Of a stretch of 64,000 bases of DNA, positions 45,357 to 53,820 are shown one piece after another (positions within the stretch are counted from its first letter, which is position 1; every line of letters begins with the position of its first letter). The DNA is taken from positions 1 through 64,000 of the forward strand of contig QVQC01000079.1 in assembly GCA_003428585.1 (NCBI GenBank), read 5' to 3'. Both the position numbers and the translations under genes were made by a program. Origin of the DNA: Nioella halotolerans (GTDB taxonomy: Bacteria > Pseudomonadota > Alphaproteobacteria > Rhodobacterales > Rhodobacteraceae). The notes under the pieces are model-generated. The model made no database searches. It was given only the letters and a program-made list of their open reading frames with translations, and was not told where the DNA came from.

Positions 45357-45473
45357 GGGGCAACGGCTGCAATTTTAGCTATCCGTTGCCCAAGGCGCTG
45401 CGGCAAGCTATCCTTCCGCGACAACAAACATTTGTGCCAAGGGGGCAGGCGCAGCAAGTGCGGAGTAGAGCAG

Positions 45474-46718
45474 ATGGCTGACGCGGCGAAATCGGATGAG
45501 ATAGAGGATGTCCTGTCCTCCATCAGGCGCTTGGTGTCCGAACATCAACCGCCCGATAGCGTCCGGACGCCGGAGCCTCGTGAAGAGGCGCCAGCGGTCG
45601 TGCCCGAGGCGCAGGGCGAAAAATATGCGCCGAATGAAAAGTTGATCCTGACCCCGGCCTTGCGCGTGACCGACCCGGAAGACCCGTGGGTGCCGATCAC
45701 CCCGCGCGCGGTGGACGAGACCGTCGATGAAACCGGCGTGACGCCCGAAGATGACGGACAGGGTCCGAAGCCCGCCGAGGGAGATGATTGGGCCGAGGGG
45801 CTTCTGGCCGGATCGCAGGATGAGGCCGGTTCGGATGATCCGGCGCATATGCCGGACCCGCAATTGCAGGCCGACCAATGGGACGCAAGCGGCAGCGATG
45901 CGGTGACGGATCCGGACCTTGGCGACGATGACCTCCAGTTCGATCCGTGCGGTCAGCCCAGCGGCCTGGCAGAGTCTGCTGGCAACGCCGCGGAAGACGG
46001 CACACCGGGGGATGACGAGCCGGAAACCGAGGCGCCGGATGAAGTCCCGCTCTCTTTCATCCGCAGCACAAGCAGCGTGCGCGACTATGAGCCGGAAGAA
46101 GGGGACAACGGGTTCTGTGCGTCGACCCTGCCTGCCGCGATGCGCGACCTTGCCCAATCGCGCGCCGCGCAGGAACACCCGGTGCAGGCCGCGCCTGACG
46201 ACCCGGCGCCCGAGGCGACCGAAAGGGATGCCGCGCGCGTGCGAGTGGAAATCGTGAAAGCCGTCATCGCGGAAGAGTTGCACGGCGCCGCGGACGGGGC
46301 GGAAGATGACGAAGCCGAGATGCCCGCGGACGCGGCGGATGCGAAAGATGCAAGCGGGCCATCGGACACTGCTGCCGAACAGGGCGGGCTGGATGGCCTG
46401 CACCCAGGGCCATCCGATGACGGCCCGCGGCACTACCGCGATGCGGCCGACAACGTCACCGACTTTCTTGCCGCCGCACCCGGGGAGCGTGATGAAGAGC
46501 CGTATCCCGAGACCGGCGTCGAGGATCTTGGCGAGGGTCCGTTCATCTTCCCCGACGATGGCGATACGTTCGTCGACGAGGAAGCCCTGCGCGAGTTGAT
46601 CGCAGAGGTCGTGCGGGAAGAGCTTCAGGGCGAGATGGGCGTGCGGATCACCCGCAATATCCGCAAGCTGGTGCGCCGGGAAATCCGGCTGGCCCTCGCC
46701 GCGCAGGAACTCGAGTGA
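45474..46718 (+). CDS. PopZ-like (DUF2497-like) polar organising protein candidate
   Basis: A 414-residue, strongly acidic protein. A short N-terminal helix EIEDVLSSIRRLVSEHQ resembles the PopZ/DUF2497 start (EEILASIRRII). About 310 residues of D/E/P-rich low-complexity sequence follow, then a helical C-terminus (ALRELIAEVVREELQGEMG, NIRKLVRREIRLAL). This is PopZ architecture with a much longer linker (Caulobacter PopZ is about 180 residues). Gene order pcm-tolC-this gene matches the popZ neighbourhood as I recall it. Start follows GGAG. If right, it forms a polar condensate that anchors ParB/origin and cell-cycle proteins. Confidence 0.6.
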   Translation: MADAAKSDEIEDVLSSIRRLVSEHQPPDSVRTPEPREEAPAVVPEAQGEKYAPNEKLILTPALRVTDPEDPWVPITPRAVDETVDETGVTPEDDGQGPKPAEGDDWAEGLLAGSQDEAGSDDPAHMPDPQLQADQWDASGSDAVTDPDLGDDDLQFDPCGQPSGLAESAGNAAEDGTPGDDEPETEAPDEVPLSFIRSTSSVRDYEPEEGDNGFCASTLPAAMRDLAQSRAAQEHPVQAAPDDPAPEATERDAARVRVEIVKAVIAEELHGAADGAEDDEAEMPADAADAKDASGPSDTAAEQGGLDGLHPGPSDDGPRHYRDAADNVTDFLAAAPGERDEEPYPETGVEDLGEGPFIFPDDGDTFVDEEALRELIAEVVREELQGEMGVRITRNIRKLVRREIRLALAAQELE

Positions 46719-46765
46719 CGCGCCGCGGACCTTGATCCCTGTGGCTAAGGGGCCAAGTATCCATC

Positions 46766-47608
46766 ATGTTTCCGCTGCGCGATCACAATCCCTCCCTCCG
46801 GACACCTGTCGTCACATGGGCGCTGATCGCCATCAACGTCATCGTGTTCCTCAGCTATTTTCCCAGCATCGGCGGGCAGGAGCCGCTGATCATGGCATTC
46901 TACGACCGGTGGGCCTTCGTCCCGGCAGAGGCCACGCGCGGTCAGGAGATGCACACTATCCTGACCTCCATGTTCCTGCATGGCGGCTGGATGCACATCA
47001 TTGGCAACATGCTGTTCCTCTATATCTTCGGCGACAACCTGGAAGACCAGTTCGGCCATGTCGGCTACCTGCTGTTCTACCTCGCCGGCGGGGTCGCGGC
47101 GGCCTTGGCGCAGATGGCGGCGAACCCCTATTCCAACGTTCCGATGGTCGGCGCCTCGGGGGCAATTGCCGGTGTGATGGGGGGGTATCTTCTGCTGTTC
47201 CCGCGCGCGCGCGTCGATGTCGCGCTGATCATCTTCGTGATCGTCAAGATCGTGACGGTGCCGGCCTGGCTGATGCTGGGCCTGTGGTTCGGGTTTCAAC
47301 TGGTCAACGGCGCGGTCAGCACCGGGGATGGCGGCGGTGTCGCCTACTGGGCCCATGCGGGCGGCTTCATCGCCGGCGTGGTGCTGACCCTGCCGGCTTG
47401 GCTGCGTCGTGGCGGGGCTGGGTTCTGGTCGCAGACACACGGCCGTCCCCCTTATGACGAAACGATTTATCCGGCAACGCACCGAACGGTGATCCCGACC
47501 GTCGGCCGGCGCCCCCGCAGGAGCGTGCCAAGCGATCCCACCCGGGTCCCGCGCGCGGGACGTCGGCGGCCGTCGCGCGGGTCGCCATGGGGCGGCGGAT
47601 CGCGGTAA
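46766..47608 (+). CDS. rhomboid family intramembrane serine protease
   Basis: A 280-residue membrane protease. Catalytic serine S131 in VGASGAIAGVMGGY, partner histidine H197 in YWAHAGGFIAG, and the HGGWMHIIGNMLFL oxyanion region with histidines near 72-77. Six or so helices. A basic, proline/arginine-rich C-terminal tail of about 70 residues (RRPRRSVPSDPTR) is cytoplasmic. Follows the PopZ-like gene by 47 bases. Substrates unknown. Converges on efp. Confidence 0.88.
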   Translation: MFPLRDHNPSLRTPVVTWALIAINVIVFLSYFPSIGGQEPLIMAFYDRWAFVPAEATRGQEMHTILTSMFLHGGWMHIIGNMLFLYIFGDNLEDQFGHVGYLLFYLAGGVAAALAQMAANPYSNVPMVGASGAIAGVMGGYLLLFPRARVDVALIIFVIVKIVTVPAWLMLGLWFGFQLVNGAVSTGDGGGVAYWAHAGGFIAGVVLTLPAWLRRGGAGFWSQTHGRPPYDETIYPATHRTVIPTVGRRPRRSVPSDPTRVPRAGRRRPSRGSPWGGGSR

Positions 47609-47618
47609 GGCGCGTGCG

Positions 47619-48182
47619 TCACGCCCGTTCGGCGTATTCCATGGTTTCGGTGTTGATGACGATATCCTCGTCCTGCCCCACGAAGGGTGGCACCATGACC
47701 TTAACACCATTGTCGAGGATCGCGGGCTTGAAGCTGTTGGCGGCGGTCTGGCCCTTCACCACCGGTTCGGTTTCGACCACCTTGCAGGTCACTTTCTGCG
47801 GCAGGGTCGCGTTCAGCGCCTCGGAGTCATAGAATTCCACCACGATGGTCATCCCGTCCTGCAGGAACGGGCGCCGCTCGCCGAGGATTTCCGCAGGCAA
47901 CTGGATCTGCTCGTACGTCTCGGTATCCATGAAGATCAACTGGCCGTCATCTTCATAGAGGAACTGCTGGTCCTTCTGTTCCAGCCGCACACGTTCGACC
48001 TTGTCGGCGCTGCGGAAGCGTTCGTTCAGCTTCGAGCCGTTGCGCAGGTTGCGCATCTCGACCTGCGCGAAGGCCCCGCCCTTGCCGGGCTTCACGTGAT
48101 CGACCTTGACGGCCGCCCAGAGGCCACCGCCATGTTCCAGCACGTTTCCGGGGCGGATTTCGTTACCGTTGATCTTGGGCAT
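47619..48182 (-). CDS. efp: translation elongation factor P
   Basis: A 187-residue EF-P with three beta-barrel domains. The modified-lysine position is K34 in [12 protein letters not shown], keeping the lysine that EpmA/EpmB would modify. Start at 48182 fits the conserved [17 protein letters not shown]; the frame is open 14 codons upstream without family resemblance. It relieves ribosome stalling at polyproline; the PopZ-like protein nearby is proline-rich. Confidence 0.95.
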   Translation of the reverse strand: MPKINGNEIRPGNVLEHGGGLWAAVKVDHVKPGKGGAFAQVEMRNLRNGSKLNERFRSADKVERVRLEQKDQQFLYEDDGQLIFMDTETYEQIQLPAEILGERRPFLQDGMTIVVEFYDSEALNATLPQKVTCKVVETEPVVKGQTAANSFKPAILDNGVKVMVPPFVGQDEDIVINTETMEYAERA

Positions 48183-48394
48183 GGGACAATTCCGTGGCGA
48201 AAGGTTGTGACTTTTTCGAGGCAACCTATATCTGCCACTGGCGCTAGTGGCAATACACCGGGTCTTGACGGGGTTCCCAAGAGGTATGCGTCGATCGCAA
48301 CCCTCCCATGCAGGATTTACACACCAGAATCAGGTTTCAAAGCTGCATAAGGGACGTCACGCCAGAAATGCAAGAGCAATAAAAGGACGACGAA

Positions 48395-48706
48395 ATGGCT
48401 GATTTCGTTGATGGGACGGCATTCAACCACGAGCAAGGCCAGCGGTCGCGGAAGCTCTTCGCCGCCGTGGTTCTTGCCGCGCTGGATGACGCCATCGCAG
48501 ATGACAAGAAATACGGCAACGGCCCGGAGCAGATCGCCCGTTGGGCCCGGTCCCGTGATGGGCGCGAGGTACTGTCCTGTGCCGGGATCGATCCGAACGA
48601 ACGCGTGGTAAAGGGCCTGATGGGCTTTGTTGCCAACGGTGTGCGCACCTCCGTCGCGCTCAGCCGCGAGGAAAGCGAACGCCGCAATCAGGCCGAGGCC
48701 GCCTGA
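48395..48706 (+). CDS. DUF6280-family small protein
   Basis: A 103-residue soluble, helical protein starting MADFVDGTAFNHEQGQRSRK. I recall this as a Rhodobacterales-restricted family of unknown function, labelled DUF6280. Strong ribosome site AAAAGGACGACGAA before ATG 48395 and a strong terminator 29 bases after the stop suggest a well-expressed single-gene unit. Divergent from efp. No function proposed. Confidence 0.7.
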   Translation: MADFVDGTAFNHEQGQRSRKLFAAVVLAALDDAIADDKKYGNGPEQIARWARSRDGREVLSCAGIDPNERVVKGLMGFVANGVRTSVALSREESERRNQAEAA

Positions 48707-48735
48707 CGGATACCATCACAAGCTGCCGTGAAAAG

Positions 48736-48760
48736 GCGCGCCCCTCGGGGCGCGCTTTTT
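48736..48760 (+). terminator. intrinsic terminator after the DUF6280 gene
   Basis: A GC stem GCGCGCCCC (48736-48744) with GGGGCGCGC (48747-48755) and T5, preceded by A4 so it could also work on the opposite strand. Separates the gene from the convergent TRAP permease gene. Confidence 0.9.
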
Positions 48761-48853
48761 CGTCAAGCGACGCTGATCGGCCACGCCGGGCCCGCAAGAC
48801 ACCAGAACCGCCCCGACGGGACGGCCCTGTCGCGTTCGCCTGCCCGGGTGGGA

Positions 48854-51130
48854 TCAGTCCGCGCCGCGGACGTCGAACCCCACATCGGGCGACGGGCGCA
48901 GAATCTTCTGGATCAGCAACACCACCACCGCACTGCCGACCCCGATCATGTCTGTCATCCAGCCGCCCTCGATCATGAACAGGGCCGCTATGACGAGGCC
49001 GGCCCGCAGGAACCACGCGACACGCCCGCCAAGGAACCAGCCCTGCACGCCCGACGATAGCAGGAACACCCCGATGGTCGCTGTTGCCCCGGCGCGGATC
49101 ACCTCGAACCACGTGCCCTCCATCAGGATCGCGGCGTTGTAGAAGAACATGAACGGCACCACGAAGGCGGCGATCCCGATCTTGAACGAGGTGACGGAGG
49201 TTTCCATCGGGTTCGCCCCCGATATGCCGGCGGCGGCATAGCTGGCCAGGGCCACGGGCGGCGTGATGGCCGAGACCACCGCGAAGTAGAAGACGAAGAA
49301 ATGCGCCGTCAGCGTCGGAATGCCGAGGTTCACGAGGCCCGGCGCCACGACCGAGGCCGCTACCGCGTAGGCCGCTGTCGTCGGCATGCCCATGCCCAGC
49401 AGGATGGCGATGCACATGGCGAAGAACAGCGCCAGCAATTGGCTGGCCGCGGCGATTTCCAGCAGCATCGAGGAAAAGCGCGCGCCAACGCCGGTGAGGG
49501 AAATCACCCCCACGATGATGCCCGCGCAGGCGCAGACCGCGATGATCTGGATCGACATGACGCCCGCCAGTTCGAACGCCTTGAGGATGGATCGCAGCCC
49601 CATTCGGTTCGGGGTCAGCCAACTCACCACGGCGGCGGCGACCGTGGCCAGCGTGCCAGCGCGGATCACCGAATAGCCCTGGAACAGCGCCACGATCAGG
49701 ATGATGATCGGGATGAAGAGGTAGACCTGCCGGATCAGCCGGTTGAGCTTGGGCAGTTCATCCTCGCGCATGCCGCGCATGCCCAGCTTGGCAGCCTCCA
49801 GATCGACCATGAAGTAGATCGACGCGAAGTAGAGGACCGCCGGGATGATCGCCGCGATGGCGATCTCCTGGTAGGGGATGCCGGTGATCTCGGCCATGAT
49901 GAAGGCGCCGGCGCCCATGATCGGCGGCATGATCTGCCCGCCGGTGCTGGCGGCAGCCTCGATCGCGCCTGCGGTCTTCTTGTGGTAGCCGACCTTCTTC
50001 ATCAGCGGGATGGTGAGCGAGCCTGTGGCCACCACGTTGCCCGCCGAAGTGCCGTTGATCATGCCCATAAGGCCGCTTGCGAAGATCGCCACCTTGGCCG
50101 GACCACCGCGTGCGCGCCCCGCGGCGGCGAAGGCGAAGTTGACGAAATAGTCGCCGACTTTCGACGCCTGCAGGAAGGCCGCGAAGATGATGAACAGGAT
50201 GATGTAGGTGGAACTGACCGCCGTGGTCGGCCCGAGGATGCCCGCGTCCGAATAGACATGGCCGAAGAAGCGCAGCCATGTATAGGGCCGCTCCACGGCG
50301 AGGATGCCGGGCAGAAGGTGGGCGGTGAAGGTGTAGACAAGAAACACGCCGGTGATGATCACCAGCGCAAGCCCGGCCACCCGGCGTGTCAGTTCCATGA
50401 TCAACGCCATGCCCGCGGTGGCCGCGAAGGCGATGCCGATCGGCACGTAGGGCGTGCCCACGGAATTGCGCGCCGCGGTGCCGTAGATCGCGACAAGATA
50501 GATCGCCACAACAATCGCGCTTGCCGCCAGCACCAGATCGGTGGTGGCGAACCGGGCGCGCGGCGCGTTTTCCAGCCAGCCAAGCACGATCGCCCCGAAA
50601 GTGGCGACAAGCAGCGGCAGGCCGAACCAGTAGATCTCGCGGTTGTAGATAAGCTCGCCCGTTGGCACGTCCGGGCTCGACACCCATACCGTCAGCCCAC
50701 CCATCTGTTGCAGCGTGCCCGAGGCGATCATGAGAACGAAATCGATGGCCGTGTAGCCCGCGACCGCGACCGGGATCAGCAACAAAAGCCCCGCCATGGA
50801 CAGAAGCGGCGTGGCCGGGCGATCCGTGTCGGGAAACAGCCGGGCCGCGAACAGAAGGAAGCCGAGCACGAGGGCCCCGGCGATGTGCACGATGCGGAAA
50901 TTCCACGTTTCCAGCGGGAATTGCGGCAACAGCGGAATCTCGACGCCCGTCCAGTCACTGATCGACACGCCGTTCAGGGCAAACATGTGGAACGCGGCAT
51001 AAAGCGTGGAAAGCGTTGCGATCACGGTGAAGGCCGGGCCGGTGAAAAGGCGGCGGTTCTTTTCGACCGGCTCTTCGTCGACGCCTTCGGCAAGCACGAC
51101 CTTGGGGTCAATGGCAATCTTGTCTGTCAT
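48854..51130 (-). CDS. TRAP transporter fused permease, TAXI type
   Basis: A 758-residue integral membrane protein combining the small (4 TM) and large (12 TM, DctM-like) TRAP subunits, as is usual for TAXI-TRAP systems. Conserved MINGTSAGNVVATGSLTIPL and STGGQIMPPIMGAGAFIMAE, and GMGMPTTAAYAVAASVVAP, belong to the DctM half. Start at 51130 follows GGAGGACCC. It lies 110 bases after the TAXI receptor gene with a hairpin between. Sodium-driven uptake of an organic acid; substrate unknown. Confidence 0.9.
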   Translation of the reverse strand: MTDKIAIDPKVVLAEGVDEEPVEKNRRLFTGPAFTVIATLSTLYAAFHMFALNGVSISDWTGVEIPLLPQFPLETWNFRIVHIAGALVLGFLLFAARLFPDTDRPATPLLSMAGLLLLIPVAVAGYTAIDFVLMIASGTLQQMGGLTVWVSSPDVPTGELIYNREIYWFGLPLLVATFGAIVLGWLENAPRARFATTDLVLAASAIVVAIYLVAIYGTAARNSVGTPYVPIGIAFAATAGMALIMELTRRVAGLALVIITGVFLVYTFTAHLLPGILAVERPYTWLRFFGHVYSDAGILGPTTAVSSTYIILFIIFAAFLQASKVGDYFVNFAFAAAGRARGGPAKVAIFASGLMGMINGTSAGNVVATGSLTIPLMKKVGYHKKTAGAIEAAASTGGQIMPPIMGAGAFIMAEITGIPYQEIAIAAIIPAVLYFASIYFMVDLEAAKLGMRGMREDELPKLNRLIRQVYLFIPIIILIVALFQGYSVIRAGTLATVAAAVVSWLTPNRMGLRSILKAFELAGVMSIQIIAVCACAGIIVGVISLTGVGARFSSMLLEIAAASQLLALFFAMCIAILLGMGMPTTAAYAVAASVVAPGLVNLGIPTLTAHFFVFYFAVVSAITPPVALASYAAAGISGANPMETSVTSFKIGIAAFVVPFMFFYNAAILMEGTWFEVIRAGATATIGVFLLSSGVQGWFLGGRVAWFLRAGLVIAALFMIEGGWMTDMIGVGSAVVVLLIQKILRPSPDVGFDVRGAD

Positions 51131-51182
51131 GGGGTCCTCCGCTCCGCGTGTGGGCCGTTCGGCGACGCGGATCCCGGTTGTG

Positions 51183-51215
51183 AAAATGCCGCGCCCGATC
51201 ATAGGGGGCGCGGCA
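51183..51215 (-). terminator. attenuator hairpin between TAXI receptor and TRAP permease genes
   Basis: A 10-bp stem on the minus strand (TGCCGCGCCC at 51215-51206, GGGCGCGGCA at 51196-51187), 9-base loop, then TTTT (51186-51183). It lies 25 bases after the receptor stop. Confidence 0.7.
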
Positions 51216-51240
51216 CGCGTTTGTCAGCCTCTGGCGAGGA

Positions 51241-52236
51241 TCACATGTCGCCGTGAATCATGTCGGCCGGGATGTCCGCGCCGGCATTGTCGATGAACCA
51301 CTGCGCCGCACCGGGGTGCCACATCAGGACGCTGTTCTTGTCCCAGTTCTCCGGCAGGGTGGAGCGGGCCGCGCGGTGAATGTTCATCATCCGGTCGTTA
51401 TCCGACATCACGACATCGACGACCGCGTTCACGAAGCTGGCCGGCAGGTCGCAATTGGCGATAGCGAAGTTCCACATGGACACCGAGCGCGCGTCGCTTT
51501 CCAGCGTCGTGTAGGTGTCGGCGGCGATGTCGAAGGCCGAAACCGGGAAGGCTTCCATGATCTGGGCCTGCTCTTCCTCGGTAAACTCGATGATGTTCAC
51601 GTCGGTCTGCACTTCCAACTGGCTGACGGCCGGGACAGGCACGCCGGCGGCGAAGGCGATCACGTCCAGAAGCCCGTCCTGAAGCTGCCCGCCAAGGTCC
51701 GTCCAGCCGCCGTTGCGGCGTTCGAACTCGACGCCAAGCTCTTCCATCATGCGCGGGAAATAGGTGTCGGAGGTGGACCCGGCCGGGCCGAAGCCGATTC
51801 GTGCGCCCTCGGGGATGTCGGAAATCGACTCGATCCCGGACGAGGACAGCGCGGTGACCGAGAACGGCGTCTGGTACATCGGGAACATCGCGCAGGCATT
51901 GGTCATCGGCAGGCCGGGCGCGATCGGGTTGGTGCCTTGCAGCGATTCCGCCGCCGGACCCATCGTGGTCATGCCGAACTGCGCCTCGCCGGTATGGACC
52001 AGCGCCATGTTCTGCATCGGGCCGCCGGTCACCTCGCCGCCGCCGGTGAGGCCCAGTTGCTCGGCGACGAGGTTGGCCCAACCCGAGCCATACGCGAAGT
52101 AGGTGCCGCCCTGCGACGCGGTGCCCACGGTGAAGCTTTCGGGCCAGCCTTCGCGGTCCATATGCGCCTCAGCGGACGCGATGGTCGTGGTCAGCGCGGT
52201 TGTCAGGGCGAATGCCGTGATACGGGTGAATGTCAT
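51241..52236 (-). CDS. TAXI-family TRAP substrate-binding protein
   Basis: A 331-residue periplasmic receptor. Signal peptide MTFTRITAFALTTALTTTIA to about ASAEA, then FTVGTASQGGTYFAYGSGWA, the TAXI signature (GT..GGTYY..G). Later IGFGPAGSTSDTYFPRMMEE is typical. Start at 52236 has GGAGG ten bases upstream. First gene of the TAXI-TRAP pair, with a DctBD-like system encoded just upstream on the same strand. Family ligands include glutamate and 2-oxoglutarate-like acids; this one is undecided. Confidence 0.88.
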   Translation of the reverse strand: MTFTRITAFALTTALTTTIASAEAHMDREGWPESFTVGTASQGGTYFAYGSGWANLVAEQLGLTGGGEVTGGPMQNMALVHTGEAQFGMTTMGPAAESLQGTNPIAPGLPMTNACAMFPMYQTPFSVTALSSSGIESISDIPEGARIGFGPAGSTSDTYFPRMMEELGVEFERRNGGWTDLGGQLQDGLLDVIAFAAGVPVPAVSQLEVQTDVNIIEFTEEEQAQIMEAFPVSAFDIAADTYTTLESDARSVSMWNFAIANCDLPASFVNAVVDVVMSDNDRMMNIHRAARSTLPENWDKNSVLMWHPGAAQWFIDNAGADIPADMIHGDM

Positions 52237-52473
52237 CTTGAAGTGTCCTCCATTTGTGCCGGCAGTGTCCGGCCTTGACCGAACGAAGTCTCCTCCCCGT
52301 CCGGGGCCCGTCACCGGGCCATGCGCGGTGTAGTAGCGGTCAGCGCGGGTGCGCGATCAACAGGTCTGCGCCGGGCAAATGGCCGCCATGCAGGAAAATC
52401 GCGCCGATTGGGTCGGTCCGGGGACAAATCGGCACCGACCATGTTCCGATGACGACACATCGCGGCGGGATGC

Positions 52474-53820
52474 TCACGCGCCGGGGGAAAAATCCTCCCG
52501 CGAGAGCCCGTGTTTCTGCATCTTTTCATAAAGCGCCTTGCGGCTCAGACCCAGTGATTCATAGGTCTCGCGCAGGCTGCCGCCATGCGCCGCGAGGCTG
52601 GCCACGATCAGCGATTTCTCATGTGCTGCCATGCGGTCGGCCAATGTGTCGCCCTCGGGGGCGTCGCTGGTCGGGCTGCCGATATCGAGGTCGAGGCCAA
52701 GCGCGAAGCGGTCGGCGGCATTTCGCAACTCGCGCACGTTGCCGGGCCAGTCGCGCGCGGTGACGGCGGTCAGGATGGCGCCGGGGATGTCAGGCACCGG
52801 GCGCTTGTATCGGGCGGCGGCCTCGGCCACGAGGTGGGTGAACAGGCGTGGCACGTCCTCGCGCCGCGCGGCCAGCGTCGGCATGCGCAGGGTGACCACG
52901 TTCAGCCGGTAAAGCAGGTCGGCCCGGAAATCGCCGCGCGCGGCGGCGGCCTCCAGATCCCGCTTGGAGGCGGCAATGAAGCGCACGTCGAGATCGACCG
53001 CCTCGTTCGAGCCGAGCCGCGTCACCGTTCGGTTCTGGATCGCGGTCAGCAGCTTGGCCTGCACCGGCTGGCCCATCGCGTCGATCTCGTCGAGGAAAAC
53101 GGTGCCGCCGCGGGCATGTTCGAACTTGCCGTACCGCGCCCGCGTCGCGCCGGGGAAGGCGCCGGCCTCGTGCCCGAAAAGCTCGCTCTCGATCAGGTCG
53201 GCGGGCAGGGCGGCGCAATTGATATGCACGAAGGGCTTGCCTGATCGGGCGCTTGCGCGGTGCAGGGCGCGGGCGGCGACTTCCTTGCCGGTGCCGGTGG
53301 CGCCCTCGATCAGCACGTCGGCCTCGGTCGCGGCGATGGCGCGGACCTGCTCGCGCAGGCGGGTCATGACCGACGACCGCCCGGTCAGCCGCGCCTCGAT
53401 CGTGTCGCGCCGGCCCACCTCGCGTCGCAGGGCGCGGTTTTCCAGCGTCAGCCGCCGCTTGTCGAGCGCCCGGCGCACGGTCGAAACCAGCCGCGCCGGC
53501 GCGTAGGGTTTTTCGAGGAAATCGTAAGCCCCGTCACGCATCGACTGCACCGCGAGGTCCACGTCGCCATGCCCCGTCACGAGGATCACGGGAAATTCCG
53601 GGTCGATTTCCAGCGCCTTGGCCATCAACTCCAGCCCATCCATGCCCGGCATGCGGATATCGGTGACAAGGATGCCGGGGAAATCGCGCGCCACGTGGGC
53701 CAGCGCCGCGCCCGCCTCGGCAAAGCTGGTGACGTCCAGATCCTCCAGTTGCAGGGTCTGTTCGGCGGCAAGGCGCAGCGCCTCCTCGTCGTCGACAAAC
53801 AGGATGGGTTCCGGTGTCAT
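52474..53820 (-). CDS. dctD: sigma-54-dependent response regulator, DctD-like, with GAFPGA variant loop
   Basis: A 448-residue NtrC-family activator. Receiver domain with acceptor D54 (LVTDIRMPGMDG); AAA+ domain with Walker A GATGTGKE (173-180), Walker B FLDEID, arginine finger region RADLLYRLNV; Fis-type HTH at the end (LRETYESLGLSRKALYEKM). The sigma-54 contact loop reads GAFPGA (220-225) instead of GAFTGA. Overlaps the kinase gene by four bases. Probably controls the adjacent TAXI-TRAP genes in response to a C4-like acid. Confidence 0.85.
   Translation of the reverse strand: MTPEPILFVDDEEALRLAAEQTLQLEDLDVTSFAEAGAALAHVARDFPGILVTDIRMPGMDGLELMAKALEIDPEFPVILVTGHGDVDLAVQSMRDGAYDFLEKPYAPARLVSTVRRALDKRRLTLENRALRREVGRRDTIEARLTGRSSVMTRLREQVRAIAATEADVLIEGATGTGKEVAARALHRASARSGKPFVHINCAALPADLIESELFGHEAGAFPGATRARYGKFEHARGGTVFLDEIDAMGQPVQAKLLTAIQNRTVTRLGSNEAVDLDVRFIAASKRDLEAAAARGDFRADLLYRLNVVTLRMPTLAARREDVPRLFTHLVAEAAARYKRPVPDIPGAILTAVTARDWPGNVRELRNAADRFALGLDLDIGSPTSDAPEGDTLADRMAAHEKSLIVASLAAHGGSLRETYESLGLSRKALYEKMQKHGLSREDFSPGA

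Noticed and set aside
45358..45391. Hairpin after tolC as an intrinsic terminator
   Set aside because: The 9-bp stem has a 16-base loop and no T-run after it; kept only as an inverted repeat mentioned with tolC.
49301..51256. 651-codon plus-strand frame opposite the TRAP permease
   Set aside because: Extremely Arg/His/Gln/Asp-rich mirror of a transmembrane gene in high-GC DNA; the minus-strand gene has clear TRAP motifs.
52380..52420. Possible sigma-54 promoter (TGGCGGCCATTTGC on the minus strand) upstream of the TAXI receptor gene
   Set aside because: GG and GC are separated by nine bases instead of the required ten and the -24 box lacks AC; the match is no better than expected by chance.
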